Shown here: positions 11,201-23,815 of the stretch, piece by piece
How positions within the stretch are numbered: the first letter of the stretch is position 1
Layout: each line of letters begins with the position of its first letter
Source: Pholiota molesta
Taxonomy: Eukaryota > Basidiomycota > Agaricomycetes > Agaricales > Strophariaceae
Assembly (NCBI GenBank): GCA_014925825.1
Contig: JACGCK010000002.1
Location: forward strand, 124,001-188,000
DNA length: 64,000 nt
Reading direction: 5' to 3'
The notes under the pieces: model-generated
Told to the model about the DNA's origin: nothing
Database searches by the model: none
Seen by the model: only the letters and a program-made list of their open reading frames with translations
Made by a program: the position numbers and the translations under genes

Positions 11201-12467
11201 GGGGCGCTTGGTGTTATACGGCAGCTTCTTCCGGTGCCTAGACAATGCTCTCGCGCTGGCAGCCATCCTGTCCAATCGCGAGCCCTTCATGGCCCCGATG
11301 CATGTCAAGCAGGTCGCGCAGGCGAAGAAGGAGTCCTGGTCGCCCGAGGGCTTCCGCTCCGATGCTCTTGCCACCCTGCGTGCATTCAACGCATGGTGGG
11401 CAATGCAGTCGCGCGGCGAGTATATGTCAGCGAACAGGTTCTGCACTGAGAACTTCCTATCGAAGCCGACGCTTCTTCTCATTGCGAAAACGAAGGGCCA
11501 GCTCTTGCAGTCGCTGTACCGCGCTGGCGTTATTGAAGTTTCGGCTGGAGGGCAATTCAATAATATTGGGAACATGGGATTCGGAAATCACCTTCCCCGA
11601 AATCTTGCGGTACCACCTGCGCTCAATGCCAATGCTGACTCGTTGCCGTTGTTGACTGCGCTGATTGCCATTGCGTGTCAGCCCAAGTTTGGTATTAGAA
11701 GCGGTGAGAAGTCATACAGAACAGCGCAAGACAAGGTTCGTCCTTTTTAATCGTTCAAATTCAAAAAAAAATGTCATCTAACTTGGTGTTTGTCGTAGCT
11801 CTGCATCATCCATCCTTCCAGCGTGAACCACCGCAAACATACACAAAACACAGAAACCGGCGAGAAGCAGCTATATGCTTTCGCAGATAAACGGCGCAAT
11901 GAAACCGGCGGCGGCACCCCTTCGACATATCTTGTCACCACGACGCGGATAGACCCGTTGACCTACATTCTGTTCGGCGCTTTCAACGTGGAAGTGGTGG
12001 AGCGTGGACTAGAATGCGATGACTGGCTCCCTATTGTCGGCGACCTGAGAACACTGGACGACGTGCAACGGCTAAAGAAGTCGATCGAGGCGTGCATGCT
12101 GCGCGTGTTCGAGGGCATCACCATGAGTCGACAACGCCACGGCCAGAACCTACCCGTCCTCCCCCGCGAAGAAGAGCACGAAGACGAATCTGAGGATGAG
12201 GAACGGAAAGACTACCGCCTCTCCGCTGAGGAAATCAAGGATCTGGACATACTAACAAGGGATGTTGTCGGTATTCTGAACCGCTACAGCGACGAGCGGA
12301 TACAAGCGCAGTCTGCGGCGCAGTCGCGCGCGGCGACGCCTGTCAACTCGCCGTTTGGCTCTGCGGCGCGCCTGCCTGCAGGCAGTGCATCTGCGTCTGG
12401 GCACTCTACCCCTAGTACGTTCCAGTCGCGCCCTGGGACGCCGAGTCGACTCCAGCGTAAGTTTTAG
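8294..12467 (+). CDS. DEAH-box RNA helicase with dsRNA-binding-like N-terminus (DHX9/DHX30/DHX36 group)
   Basis: A protein of about 1,300 residues. The first 50 residues (MRLALLLRTRRSLL..., FSQQATALAR) are basic and lack acidic residues until far in, like a mitochondrial presequence. Two dsRBD-like segments follow (PLKSFILEVPRSHLNNF region and FSAPDIDYVLNPQGRW...KKAALTSCYLDVTKYL). The helicase core has motif I ATGSGKTTQIPQ (DNA 9776-9811), Ia TQPRRLAA, II DEVHERD (from 10104), III MSATID, V TNIAETSVTIPDVVYVID and VI QRAGRAGR (10881-10904). Ratchet and OB-fold regions extend into the last exon (11800-12467), which ends in an acidic stretch and a Ser/Pro-rich tail. Introns are near 8860-8910, 9030-9090 and 11735-11798. 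Substrate and compartment cannot be read from sequence; mitochondrial location is an inference. Confidence 0.9.
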
Positions 12468-12989
12468 GGCGTGGAATGCGCTGCATGGCGTGGTTTGGTT
12501 GTGTGCTTATATGATTAGGGCAGCCGGAGGGTTTAGAGCAGTACGCGGAGACATGCATAAAAGTTGAGATTACTTAGGATGTATAGTATAATATCTCTTT
12601 ATTATTAATGTGCGCAATAGACTATTCATTACCCAGCTCATATCTTCTTGCTGGAATGGTTGAATGTGTAATGTGTGGGTCGAGGATTTAGATTTGGTCG
12701 CTGAACCAACACTTTTCAATGTGATTCAATCTGCATGAAGCATGCATGCATGATCATTGACAATGACACATATGATCTATGTGTAGGTGCTGCGCACGTG
12801 ATCAAATCAGGGGATGAAATTAAGCAGAGCAACTTGCATTTAGAACCTCCTATGGACTTGAAATCATCCTCAGACTAACCCGAAACCGTCAAGCATCTTA
12901 CAAGCGACGCATACTTCCTGATTCTACTTACGAGGGCTACCTACAGAGATACCACATTCCTGCTGCAGATTCAATAATCCGACTTCATC
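12468..12989. other. Intergenic 522 bp (helicase 3' flank and AP-2 alpha promoter)
   Basis: AT-rich spacer between two plus-strand genes. It contains a small palindromic patch (catgcatgcatgatcat, near 12740-12756). I see no gene, TATA box of clear quality or larger repeat. Confidence 0.4.
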
Positions 12990-15900
12990 ATGGCGACCAG
13001 TATGCGAGGGTTGACCCAGGTACGACGGAGGCTACACTGTGTTCCGTTGGAATGATGTGAATTCTAATTCTATGTCTATTTAGTTTATCGCAGATATTCG
13101 TGGTGCCCGAGTGAAGGAACTGGAAGAGAAGCGGATTAACAAGGAGATGGCCAATATCCGAAAGAAGTTCAAAGGTCCGCAGGCACTGGCACTCTTCATG
13201 CTGATATCTTGACGCGACCTTTGCGTAGATGGTAACTTGGATGGGTATCAGAAGAAGAAGTACGTTCAATCGTCTACTCTTATCTTTTCTTTCTCCGTTG
13301 ACAAATCTCGTGGTAGATATGTCGCAAAGATCATCTTCACATATATCTTGGGCTACAAAGTCGACGTTGGGCATATGGAGGCTGTTAACTTGATCTCGAG
13401 CAGCAAATACAGCGAGAAGCAAATTGTACGTATACCGACTTTCTCCCGAGCTGCTGTATTAAATCACTTTTGAAGGGATATCTCGCCGTTACCTTGCTGA
13501 TGCACGAGAACTCGGATTTCTTACGTCTAGTCGTCAATTCAATACGCAAAGACCTCGACTCAAATAACGAAGTCGACAACTGTCTTGCGTTACATGCAAT
13601 CGCTAATGTTGGCGGAAGTGAAATGGCTGAGGCGCTCGCAGAAGATGTACATCGTTTGCTTATATCTCCGTGAGTATCATGTCATTCATTCCCTATTCAC
13701 TACTCATATGCAATACAGAACATCACAGAGCTTCGTAAAGAAAAAGGCTGCGCTAACTCTTTTGCGACTTTATCGCAAACACCCAGAAGTCATTCCTGCT
13801 GCTGAATGGGCGCTTCGAATAGTGTCCATCATGGATGATCAAGATTTGGTAATTAATACACATTTCCTGGTAGCGTTTCCAGCTGACTAGATTATAATGA
13901 ACTCAGGGAGTGGTCATCTGCGTTACCAGCTTGGTGATGGCTCTTGCACAAGATCATTTAGATGCTTTCGCCGTGTGCTATACGAAAGCCGTAGACAGGC
14001 TTCAACGCGTACGTCAAACCTACACTCTCAGGTTGTCCTTTGTTCTTATCGATCCATATAGCTTGTTATTGAACACGAATATTCGGCCACATATGCTTAC
14101 TATAAGGTTCCGTCACCTTGGCTGCAAGTGAAATTGCTCCGACTGTTACAATATTATCCTCCATCTGGTCAGTTGCTGCATTCCACACAGTGAAGCAATT
14201 CTCATCTATACATTCAGAAGATCCCACTATAAGTTCCATACTTCACCAAGTCCTCCAAACCATCATGAACAATTCAGCCGAGCCTACACGCAATATCCAA
14301 CACAATAATGCGCAACACGCCGTTCTCTTTGAAGCTATCTCACTCGCTATCCACCTGGACACCAATTCTCCGCTTGTGGGCACAGCTGCCGTTCTATTAG
14401 CGCGTTTCATTTCGTCCAAGGAGACCAATGTCCGATATTTGGGCCTTGACACAATGGCTCATCTCGCTGCCAGAGCCGACTCACTGGAACCGATCAAGAA
14501 GCATCAAAATACAATCATTCTGTCCCTTAGGGATAAAGACATCTCTGTCCGACGACGTGCTTTAGATCTTCTATACAGCATGTGTGATGTGGACAACTCA
14601 GAGCTCATCGTCGGGGAGTTATTGCGATATCTCAGAGTCGCTGACTACGCGCTAAGAGAAGAGATGGTGCTCAAGATCGCAATTCTGACGGAGAAATACG
14701 CTAATTCTTATAAATGGTATGTTGACATGATTCTGCAACTCATCAGCACTGCAGGAGAGCACGTTGGTGAAGAAGTATGGTATCGTGTCGTCCAAATCGT
14801 CACAAATACAGAGGATCTGCAAGAATATGCAGCAAAGGCTGTCTTCGAACATTTAAGGGCCCCTTCAACTCATGAAAGTCTAGTCAAAGTTGGAGGTATG
14901 TCATTTCTTGCCTATAGACCATCAGAATATTGACTCTGTGAAGGCTATATCCTTGGTGAATATGGCCACCTTATTGCCAACGATCCAGGATACAGTCCTT
15001 TGGAACAATTCCAACTCTTACATTCAAAATCCCAATTCTGTGTAGCGGCTACTCGAGCACTTCTTTTATCGACCTATATCAAATGGGTGAATGTGTTCCC
15101 GGAAATTAAGCCTCAGCTGCTGAACATCTTCGAACGTTATCGTCACGTCCTTGATTCGGAACTTCAACAGCGTGCCTGCGAATTTTATGCTCTCGCATCC
15201 CGGCCAGATGACGATGAATTTATCCAAAATATATGCGAGGAAATGCCACCTTTCCCTCCACGCGCAAGTGCCTTACTGGGAAGTTTGAATCGCAAGCATG
15301 GAGATACTGGCGATAAACGAACCTGGGTGCACGGCGGTAAAGAAGCTAACCTTGAGAGGGAAGCTACCAAACGAAAGACTCTCATGGTCGACGTTTCTGG
15401 AAACGATAACGCTGTAAGCAGTCCAACAACCGGGAATCAAGACATCATGAACTCCCTCGCTGGCTTAAACCTCTCATCGCCTTCGACAAATCTACCTTCT
15501 GCCACCCCTCTTCTCGATTCAATTGCAGATAAGGGACCACGTCTTACTGCCGGTGCGAATGTGGAGCGCTGGTTTGACAAGCTCACCTACACTGCGGATG
15601 GAGTCCTCTACGAGGACGTACAGATCCAAGTCGGCATCAAATCTCGTTATCAAGGTCATATAGGCCAACTCGCTGTCTATCTTGGAAATAAAGTTGACGC
15701 CCCTCTAACCTCCTTCACCGCCACGTTGCACATTGATGATCCAGATGCATTATCTGTTTCCTTTGCGAAGATTCCACCCAGCACGATTGCTCAGCGCAGT
15801 CAGACACAACAGCTGTTGCATGTAGAATGCAAGAAACTCTTCACCAAGCCACCTATTCTGACCGTTTCTTTTCTGGCCGGGTCCCATCAAACAATCTCCA

Positions 15901-16347
15901 TTCGACTCCCGATTGTTGTCACAAAATTCTTTGAGCATGTTAAACTTGGCCAATCTGACTTCTTTGAGCGGTGGAAACTAATAGGAGGCGATCGAGAAGC
16001 CCAGGTCGTATTCCCAATTGCTCTCACAGCTGCTGGTCAGCTTGATTCGACGAAGAATCGCCAGTGGTATCTGGTCATCGATTAAACATATTGGAAGAAA
16101 TAGATCCAAATCCAAACAATCTTGTAGCAGCAGGAGTACTTCATATGTCTGTCGAAGGGAAAGTTGGATGCCTGTTACGTTTAGAGCCCAATAGGGAGGC
16201 AAAGGTGAGCATCAAACTTCAACTATTTTTGCAATCTTAACATGTACATTTTAATAGCTCTGTCGCTTGACAGTGCGGAGTACATCAGGAGACGTAGCTA
16301 CCGAGGTACAAAAATTAGTACAAAAACCACTAATGGCTCCAGCATGA
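12990..16347 (+). CDS. APL3: AP-2 complex alpha subunit (alpha-adaptin)
   Basis: Large subunit of the clathrin adaptor AP-2, which binds PI(4,5)P2 and cargo at the plasma membrane. The start [10 protein letters not shown] is followed by [20 protein letters not shown], the hallmark adaptin N-terminus. The HEAT/armadillo trunk includes [50 protein letters not shown] and [13 protein letters not shown] Ser/Thr-rich hinge (around 15400-15530) and an ear domain follow, ending [13 protein letters not shown] and [19 protein letters not shown]. There are at least nine short introns in the 5' half. The frame breaks at about 16063-16066: KNRQ runs into a stop, while the ear continues in another frame as [17 protein letters not shown]. 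One added base (CAG to CAGG) repairs it. It converges with the RasGAP gene 91 bp away. Confidence 0.93.
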
Positions 16348-16438
16348 ATAAATTATTGCTAGCGTTTGGATAAATTGATCCAAGCCTATAATTCAAAGTC
16401 CCATTAATAAAGTAAGATATTGCGGGCATGATAATCAG

Positions 16439-19400
16439 TTAGCGTCTAAGTATCCCTCTCAGCAAGCCTTTCTTCCGCTTTCCAGAATCATCGATAGAGT
16501 CGGGAAGAGGTGTCTCTGTTGGTCGGGGCAACCGAACAGGTACTGGTACATTATTCGAAGCGGCGGATGGAAATGAATCGATAGAGGGCGATTTATGATG
16601 CAGGGCACGGACATTCTGCTCTGACCAAAGGTGTTGTTCATCCTTTGTTATGGTGGAAACTGTTCGTTGGGAAGTAGAGGAGCTTTCGCTCCCGGAGAAC
16701 ATTTGTCGCTGGTTCACGTCGTTCAGTCCTGAGGGTGATGGTGCTGTCGCGGGTCGCAATGACTTCCGACGACGGCTCGGCCGATTGTTTGTAGATACTA
16801 CCGTGCTTGTCACCTCGGAAACAGGTGGACGGGACATTTCTTCCCCGAGAGGCTGTGATCCATCTGCGGGAACAGATTGCTTCCTATTATTTCCTGAGGC
16901 CAGTTTTGTCGCAAGCTGCCCAACTCTAAGGAGAGCTTCTTCTTCAACTTCAAAACACCTAGAACAAAATTCATCTACAGCCAAATCTGTGTCATCGCCA
17001 GTCCGGGGACGAGCGCTTAGATCTCGTGAGTTGCGGATGACCGCAGAAGCAATAATGGCCAAATGTTTTGGGACGTCGACAAGGTGGGGAAGATTTAGAA
17101 CGGCTTCTCTATCAAGAGTTGTCATCGTCTTCTTCCGTTGCCGGAGGGCGTGGACTACGTTTAGACGTTCATGACGATGCATCTCATCTACGGCATTTGC
17201 GGTGATCATGGATTTCGGTTCGGACGTTGGAGTGGAAACAACAGTTAGATAGTCTTCCATGGCATGTAAACTATCTTTCAGGAAATCTTGAATCCCCCTC
17301 ATGAATGTTTCTTTTTGTACACCCTATCATTGACAGAATTTTAGAAAATGGTTATCAAAATGAATATTAACATACACTATTGAGATTCGCGAGGCTTTGA
17401 ATCACTTTGGCGATCAGAGTCAAACTTCTTTGAACGGGAAGACTGGGAAGGCCTGTAGCAGATTCAGCAAACGTTGTAAAAGAAAATATATGGCTCCAAA
17501 CCTTGTACTAAACCAAATAAATGGGGGTGGAGAATGGCAGGAACAATAAATCTTAGAAAGCAGAAAGCTGAAACACTTTGCCAAGGTAGATAGTTGTGAC
17601 TGTCTGTTGACGCTGGATCAGAGCGGTATCGTTGTTCAACAAGTTTACGAATGGTTCTGAAAAGTATTCGCATTTCACTAGAGTTAAGAATATTTGAATT
17701 GAAACCACTGGCAAGGGACACAAATGACATACTTGGGACATTCTGCGCGCACCGAATAAATCTGGTTCCAGAATTCATGACACCAATATATGAGTTGCTC
17801 GACATTGCGTTCAACATCCCTGGTACCTTTCCCACTTCGCATGGGATCTACTTCTATTGCGACTTTTTCGGCGCAAAGTCGGCGCAAGACGTTGCCAATG
17901 CTGGCTTCAAGGAAGGACCTTCCGTACCATGTCATGCAGAGCTCGACCGTTTTCGTCAAAGTCGTATTCCCGCGAAATAATGTCTGATGCGCTGCATGAA
18001 AACAAAGTTAAGAGGAGGTCGCCATTGAGATAATTGAAAATTACATGTGGCAGTGTTTTCGACTTCCCGGGAGGCATATTCTTGAATTTGTTCGATGACA
18101 ACATTGGTAGCGACGGCAATTGACATCAAGTGCGAAGAAATGTTCTTCAACTTCAAACGGCTTTCTAAATCGGACATCCAATCTAGAAAATTTCGTGAAT
18201 TACATGTCTGATGATAAGTGAGTATGATAAAATATGGTGAACATTTGCTAACTGGAAATATACCTGCATGAGTTTGGAGTATGATGAATATGGCAGTATA
18301 ATCTCTCTGAACGACAAAATGTATGAGTGCGACTTCGTTTAGAAATAGAAGTATACATAGAACTTACTCGTCGACCCGAATTTTTAGTCGTAAGTCGCCA
18401 TGTTGAACCTCACTTCCAATTGCTCCCGTTTGAACAACTGGGAACCAACCTTCCAGAGTATCTCCGCGACGAAAGTTAACCAAAGGTACGCGCGTGGTTC
18501 CAACAACAACGGGTTTGTATAATTTTTTCTCCTTCCATACAACAATGTCTATGTTTTCGAAGGGAGGTAGTCCTGGATATGTGAAGCTCTCGTGCCAATC
18601 TACGGAGCCAAGGCCTCTTTTTACAGTGGTTCGACTGCAGAGGATGTCGTTGAGATGAATTTCACAAGAGAGGTCGACGTCAGGCCCATCATTATCTTGA
18701 TTAGCATCACCGTTGTTAGTTCCGTAGGTATGTCGTGTGAGACCCAAATTTCGTCCTTGGATTATGGTCAATTCTACTTGACGCCACATCCGATAGGAGC
18801 CTCCGTCCATCGGAAAGAACCAACGACCGTATATCTCCGGAATTGCATAAGATTTGAGAAGTGCTTGCCAGGTCGCACATGTATCGGAATTGAGGAATTG
18901 AAGGTATATCGGTTCGACCACGGTTGAAGAAGTCCACCGTTGCCCTCTACCGCACGATTATTGGAATGTTAGCCATTATGGATTAAATATAATGAACTCA
19001 CGCTATACAGAATATGCTGAGGCAGTCCTTTCGATAGAATAGGGAAGTATCGGTTTGTCGTATATCGGTTTGGTTGAGAAGATGAACATAAATTGTTTGA
19101 TATAAAATACTCTCCTGAAAGAGGCGAAAATAATGTTAAAATTGTCCGAAGAAGAGGTGTCATTCAGATCATACGTCAACGTAGACATTGAGAAGACATC
19201 GGTCCCCCTCCTCAAGCAATCTACATGTAGCAGATCTCCAATGGCCGGCTGTGTTCAGATTCTTTTGGAGGGAGAGCCAATTCGCAGTAGATTTCTCTGT
19301 TACAAGCCGATGAGCACCAAGTCTCCGCGATTTATATGAAGCTTCACCAACCCTTCAGCTTGACCTCCTCAGCAGATCCGCGTTTATCAAGTTTCTTGCG

Positions 19401-19737
19401 GTCCGAAAGAGGCTGTCTCCGAATGTCAATAAAGAGCCACTGCATCGAGAGAATACTTGCCTTCCTGAGTGTTGCTCCTGCTGCATTCGATATGTATAGT
19501 TCTACAGATACAAGGAACTCTCGGGGTGCTTCAGTAGACGCCGATGGATAGTGATCCCAGGAACTTTGCATCGCAGTGGTATGTAGGGAAGACAGGAGAC
19601 AGTGAGGATTTATTCTTAATTGTGGCAGGTCATCTAGAAAAGAAGAGAGTGGGCGCTCAGATTGGAGGAGCGGCGCCTGAGAAAAGCGATAATGCTGAAT
19701 GGGGTACGAGCACCATGCATACCGGTGTCAATTCCAT
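16439..19737 (-). CDS. PH-C2-RasGAP protein (Bud2-like Ras-family GTPase activator)
   Basis: Domain order reads PH-like (TANWLSLQKN...ESILYQTIYVHLLNQ...FLNSDTCATWQALLKSY), then C2 (WRQVELTIIQGRNLGL...SCEIHLNDILCSRTTVKRG...DIVVWKEKKLYKP), then a RasGAP domain. The RasGAP part has LFRGNTTLTKTVELCMTWYG, with the Arg of LFR in the arginine-finger position, and LPWQSVSAFCFLRFIVPAIL, the FLRF-x-PA family signature. The C-terminal 250 residues are disordered and Ser/Arg-rich, ending KKGLLRGILRR. Such proteins stimulate GTP hydrolysis on Ras/Rap-type GTPases; Bud2 acts on Rsr1 in cell polarity. I place the start at 19737 (MELTPAPLLQSERP) because joining over a 45-nt intron keeps frame to the previously obvious ATG at 19571; the shorter form is possible. 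At least eight introns. Confidence 0.82.
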
Positions 19738-20037
19738 GCACGGTTACCCGCCTCTCAATTAGCGTCCTTGCATTACAACAACTAGCAAGTCGACAGCAGA
19801 GTCGTCCATGAGATTCCGAACAGGATAGCATTCGAAGGCATACAGTCATACTGCGAAACTCAACCAAATCTGTACCACTACTTCAATAGGTCTGCATACA
19901 TCCACCATTATAATGCATGAATTATAAGTTATATCGGAAGGCTCCAAGTAACGGTCTATTATTATTGCCAGGTGTAAGGTTGAGGTATATAGGCGCATTT
20001 AGTCCGTAACTACTCGATCTCTTCGTCGTGAAAGTGA
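19738..20037. other. Intergenic 300 bp, promoter of the RasGAP gene
   Basis: Spacer between the elongase stop and the RasGAP start, both minus strand. I see no coding signal or repeat. Confidence 0.35.
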
Positions 20038-21318
20038 TCAGTCCCTTTTTAGTCTGAGAAGTCAAAGTAAAACGTGAACATCATGAGCATAGTAAGAACA
20101 AGAATACTGACGAGGCTCCATTGGCAGTGCCGTTTGCTTTCCCATTAGCGTGTCCATTAGCAATTCCGTTCGAGGTCGGCTTCTTGTTGGCTGGCTTCTT
20201 GTATGTTTGGAAGTAAAAGTTGATGAAGAGGAACAGATAGCTGGTCAACAAAGCGCAACCAAAGATAGCAGCCCGCTCAGAACCAGCGCAGTTGGAGATG
20301 TGGGGAAGGCCGGGGAAATACTTGAAAGCCATACGTTCGTAAGCTAGATGATGGTCAATCTTAGCCGTTATACATGGCAAATTAAAATACGCACTGCCGA
20401 AGTAAACAATCACAAGATCAATGATGAATTGGCCGATTTGCATGCTAGTTAAATACTTCTTCCACTGTACACAAACATGAGAACGTTTTAAAGAACTAAG
20501 TTAAAGGAGAGAACATACCCAGAACCTAGCACCACCGGCTGTGGCGTAGTAATAATAATCTGTAACAGACATTTGTTCAGCCACATGAAAAAATGATGCA
20601 CGTTTCCGATGTCTCTTACACATAATGACGTGGACGGCCAGGTTGAGAGAGATCACAGCCCACGACTAGTTTGATACATCAGCAAAGCTTGTGATAGGGT
20701 CATAAACGTTGACTTACAATGCTGGTCTTTCCATTTAATTGGGTGTAGCACAGCAAAGCAGTCGCTGAGTGATGGAAAACATGGAGGAATTCTGGAAAAT
20801 GATGAGTATCTGCGAAAAGACAAGGGAATTAATGAAGCCTGACGGAGTGGCTTCTTCTTCAGCGCAAGGAAAACCGTGTCCAACAGTTCGAGATACTTGA
20901 AGTAATAGTTCACCATGTAATAGAACTCCATGCGCTAAGTATCGGATTGTTAAGAGATTGAAGACGCGTCATAACATGCCAACACGCTTACAGGCGACCA
21001 AGCCTCCGCGGCGCAGATAGCATGGTACAGGCCACGGTTCCATACAACCGGCAAGATTTCTTCCAACATAAGAGCGAGGAGCAGGGCGCTTCCTGAGCTC
21101 AGAATGACATTATGAATTTGAAACAAGGTGGTGAGTTTGAGAGGTTGTCTGCTTTTCATGAATGCCTGTATCGAGAAGATGGTGACGAGGTATGTAGCGA
21201 GAGCCGAAAGGACAGCCTTGTCCGTTGAAAGGGGGGTGACTTCCGAGACATAGGAATAGAGGTGGGTTGGGAGACGATAAGGAATGTAGGCGAGAAGGAG
21301 GTCAGCAAGGGAAACCAT
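20038..21318 (-). CDS. Fatty-acid elongase (ELO family)
   Basis: 3-ketoacyl-CoA synthase of the ER membrane that condenses malonyl-CoA with acyl-CoA in very-long-chain fatty-acid synthesis. It has about seven hydrophobic segments, RMEFYYMVNYYFKYLELLDTV (the ELO KxxELLDT-type block, split by an intron) and the catalytic HxxHH box as HVFHHSATALLCYTQLNG. NLAVHVIMYYYYYATAGG, the conserved second histidine/tyrosine block, follows. The start is placed at MVSLADLLLAYIPYR (21318), whose context fits the family better than an ATG 48 nt upstream. The C-terminus is a short degenerate Asn-Gly repeat (NGIANGHANGKANGTANG). I end it at 20038 after removing a GTCAGT-CAG intron (tail ...ASLKRD); without that intron it would stop at 20081. 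Confidence 0.9.
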
Positions 21319-21580
21319 GGCGAGGAGGGCGGAACGAAGAGGACGGCGCTGGCAGTACTCGTTCAACCGAAATTTGTGTCAATGCGCGGTGACTGTGACT
21401 GATGGCAGGTAACGCGACAGCTCAGTCATGTGTTTAAGGCTTTCTGCCTCTCGGATCAAGCCAAATGTGCCCCTAACTGTTCAAGTGTACGTCCAAGTCC
21501 GTTGTACATTCTCAAGTTACATTTATACAGACAGCGTCCAAGAGCGACATGCAAATTCTAAAGAAAACTAATGAAATCGA

Positions 21581-22238
21581 TTACGTGATAACTAAACAAT
21601 GTCCACCCTCCATGTCCACCAGCGTAACTTGATCTCTGGGGTAAAAAAGATTAAAGTACATTCAAACCTCAAACATAGGACTGACCTTCTGAATTTATCA
21701 CTAGAACCTTGAAGCTGTTGTAAAACATCGACACTGACTGGCTTCTGGCAGATTAGGCACAGCGATGAACTCGACGGAGCCAGCGAATAAGAGGCGGACA
21801 CCTAGAATAATTCAATATCTGCCGCAAATGATCCAAAAATTAAATAACGTACGCCAGAAGAACGAAGTGACTGTAGGAGGTCATGGATGAATAATAGAAA
21901 CCTTGATTTCAATTCATGGAGATCATAGAGGTCCAAACCTGGACGCTGTTAAAAGCGCATTCAGGTCGAAAATGACAGGTAAAACGCACATGTATCAGTT
22001 GATGAGCTCCAAGTGGGCACTGTACAGTGCAACCGTATTGATGTTGTTCCGGATCTAACTAGCAGGCTAATGACATGACTATAAGCAACGATGTAGCCGC
22101 TCTCAGTGGGATTCGACAACTGACTCGGTGAAAGATACCACAGCATCATGGACGTTTCCTAACTAATGGCGAGTAGAATCATGGAATCAATAAGTGAACC
22201 TCTCTGGCATGAGAACCAAGTCTTACTTCGCGCGACAT
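21581..22238 (-). CDS. Small unidentified protein with a CxxC motif
   Basis: I do not recognise this gene. The 3' half is convincing. The exon encoding RPGLDLYDLHELKSRFLLF and IHDLLQSLRSSG is joined by a GTACGT-TTCTAG intron to SASYSLAPSSSSLCLICQKP, then by a GTCAGT-CCCCAG intron to RDQVTLVDMEGGHCLVIT and a TAA at 21583-21581. CLICQKP could be half of a zinc site. The 5' part is less certain; one consistent model starts MSRE at 22238 and splices through LGNVHDA to LDPEQHQYGCTVQCPLG, giving about 120 residues. No signal peptide or membrane segment is visible. Confidence 0.4.
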
Positions 22239-22742
22239 TATTTGTTGTTCTGGGCCGTCTTTTTGCGATAGAGCGGTAGACTGAGGGTAGACAGATAGCA
22301 TCTTGAACGAGTGACTTAGTTTTCGTCTCTTTCTAGGTCAAGGAATTGGAGGATCATAAATCGATGGCAAGCACACGACCTGTTTATGTGGACGTCCATT
22401 TTATATAGTTCCAGCATTCAAGCCTCGTATTTTAGGGTCTGTCACGAGGCTCGGGTCAGCACGGAAATGAAATCGGCATCCGGGAGTAGGAAGGAAAGTA
22501 AATGGTGGAGGCCGTGGACACACTACTACTTATACTATGATCAAGAAGTTGAACGTGAGCTATTTTTGTGTTGCTTCCGAGCAGTCTTTATACTTAGTGG
22601 CGATTAGAAACGAGTGAAGCTGTATTTTGAATTTTGAATCGAGTTATTCTTCCGGCATCGAATGTATGAACAATGGAAACGCAGAGGTCTTCCAGTCGGA
22701 CTCCATAGCTGATGAACCATGCCGCACTATCGTCCCAAATGT
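22239..22742. other. Intergenic about 500 bp, no supported gene
   Basis: Only short open frames in several phases without splice-compatible continuity. I see no repeat or RNA gene. Confidence 0.3.
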
Positions 22743-23800
22743 CACGCTAAATTGTATGCATTAGCGCACACCCTAATACACCGATATGTGGCAACATGGT
22801 CATACAGATTAGGTTTGAGATTCTGTGCAGGCTATTCAAACGACTCGACTGAATCTTAATGCGCTTTAAACATGCACTGATCTCAGTCAGTAATCTGCCC
22901 ATACTTTTAGGTAGTAACAAAACGTCACAAGACATGAGCGATTGAACACTTTCACTGACGGTCCTGACCCCTAGTTTCATGCTATAACTCCGGAAAAAGG
23001 GACGACGGTCACCTTTGACTATTCCGAGTGATAGTCCAATGATGGGGGTTTCGATTCCGCACTGATGTCCATGAGGTTCTCGATGACTTCAGCTGATGCA
23101 ACCAGAGTTTCGACTCTCAAAGCGAATCGAAGGATGTCCAATGGTGTTTACATACCAAAAATAGTGTAAAACGGTTTAAAGCTCTGCCGCAGGCCGTAAC
23201 TGCCAACTAGGAAATTGAATTCAGTGGAACATGGTACGCCAGGGTACACCTAGAGCATATGACTGATAGAATGAGACTCTAGATGTTGGGTAGACAGGTG
23301 AGGTCGCGCAAACGCATGCTCGTTGAGTGCAGACAATCGAAGCATAGCGGTCGCATGAGCGGCGGTGAAGGAGCCCAACTCCCCAGAACAGTGCTTCGTC
23401 GGCTTCTTCCGAAGATCTTTTTATGAGCAACTAGTCTCATGGTTGATTCAGTATCAACAGCGGCTGGTACATGGGTATGTAGCACTTAATGTCGGTTGAA
23501 TCTCCCAGCTTCTTCACCGATATCAGAGCTTTCCGTGCCGAATGGCAGCATATTAGACTGCTCTCCAGGCGGTAATTGGATGGTTGACTGATGTTGTTGC
23601 GAACTGCTTTCTGGATTTCCGAGGGATTTTTGACCTGATAACGCTTTGAAAAACGATATTGCTTCGAGATCTGATTTGTCGGAGCCGATGGCGAAGTGAT
23701 GACTGGTATTTGAAAGTTATAGATGGGGCGTGGCCATTTTACTTTGGATCTCCTTATAAAGAGGTCTATAGGTATAATTGTCGGGTAGAGTGACATGAAG
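22743..23800 (-). other. Possible degraded or highly intronic minus-strand gene
   Basis: Minus-strand pieces look protein-coding but lie in different frames. They are TLPDNYTYRPLYKEIQ near 23760-23790, DLEAISFFKALSGQKSLGNP near 23640, GSFTAAHATAMLRLSALNEH near 23370, VETLVASAEVIENLMDISAE near 23080 and VRTVSESVQSLM near 22950. One candidate intron (GTAAAA...ACCAG, about 45 nt) is good, but I could not build a complete open model. It may be a fast-evolving gene with many introns or a decaying gene. I assign no function. Confidence 0.3.
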
Positions 23801-23815
23801 GGACGAAACAGGCTG

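Noticed and set aside
12988..13422. 144-codon minus-strand frame opposite AP-2 alpha
   Set aside because: Antisense to conserved adaptin exons and their introns; no family resemblance.
14243..14452. Minus-strand frame opposite AP-2 alpha
   Set aside because: Mirror of a conserved adaptin exon; no independent evidence.
23020..23070. GGGTTTCGATTCCGC stretch resembling a tRNA T-arm
   Set aside because: No matching acceptor stem, D-arm or anticodon arm at the right distances on either strand.
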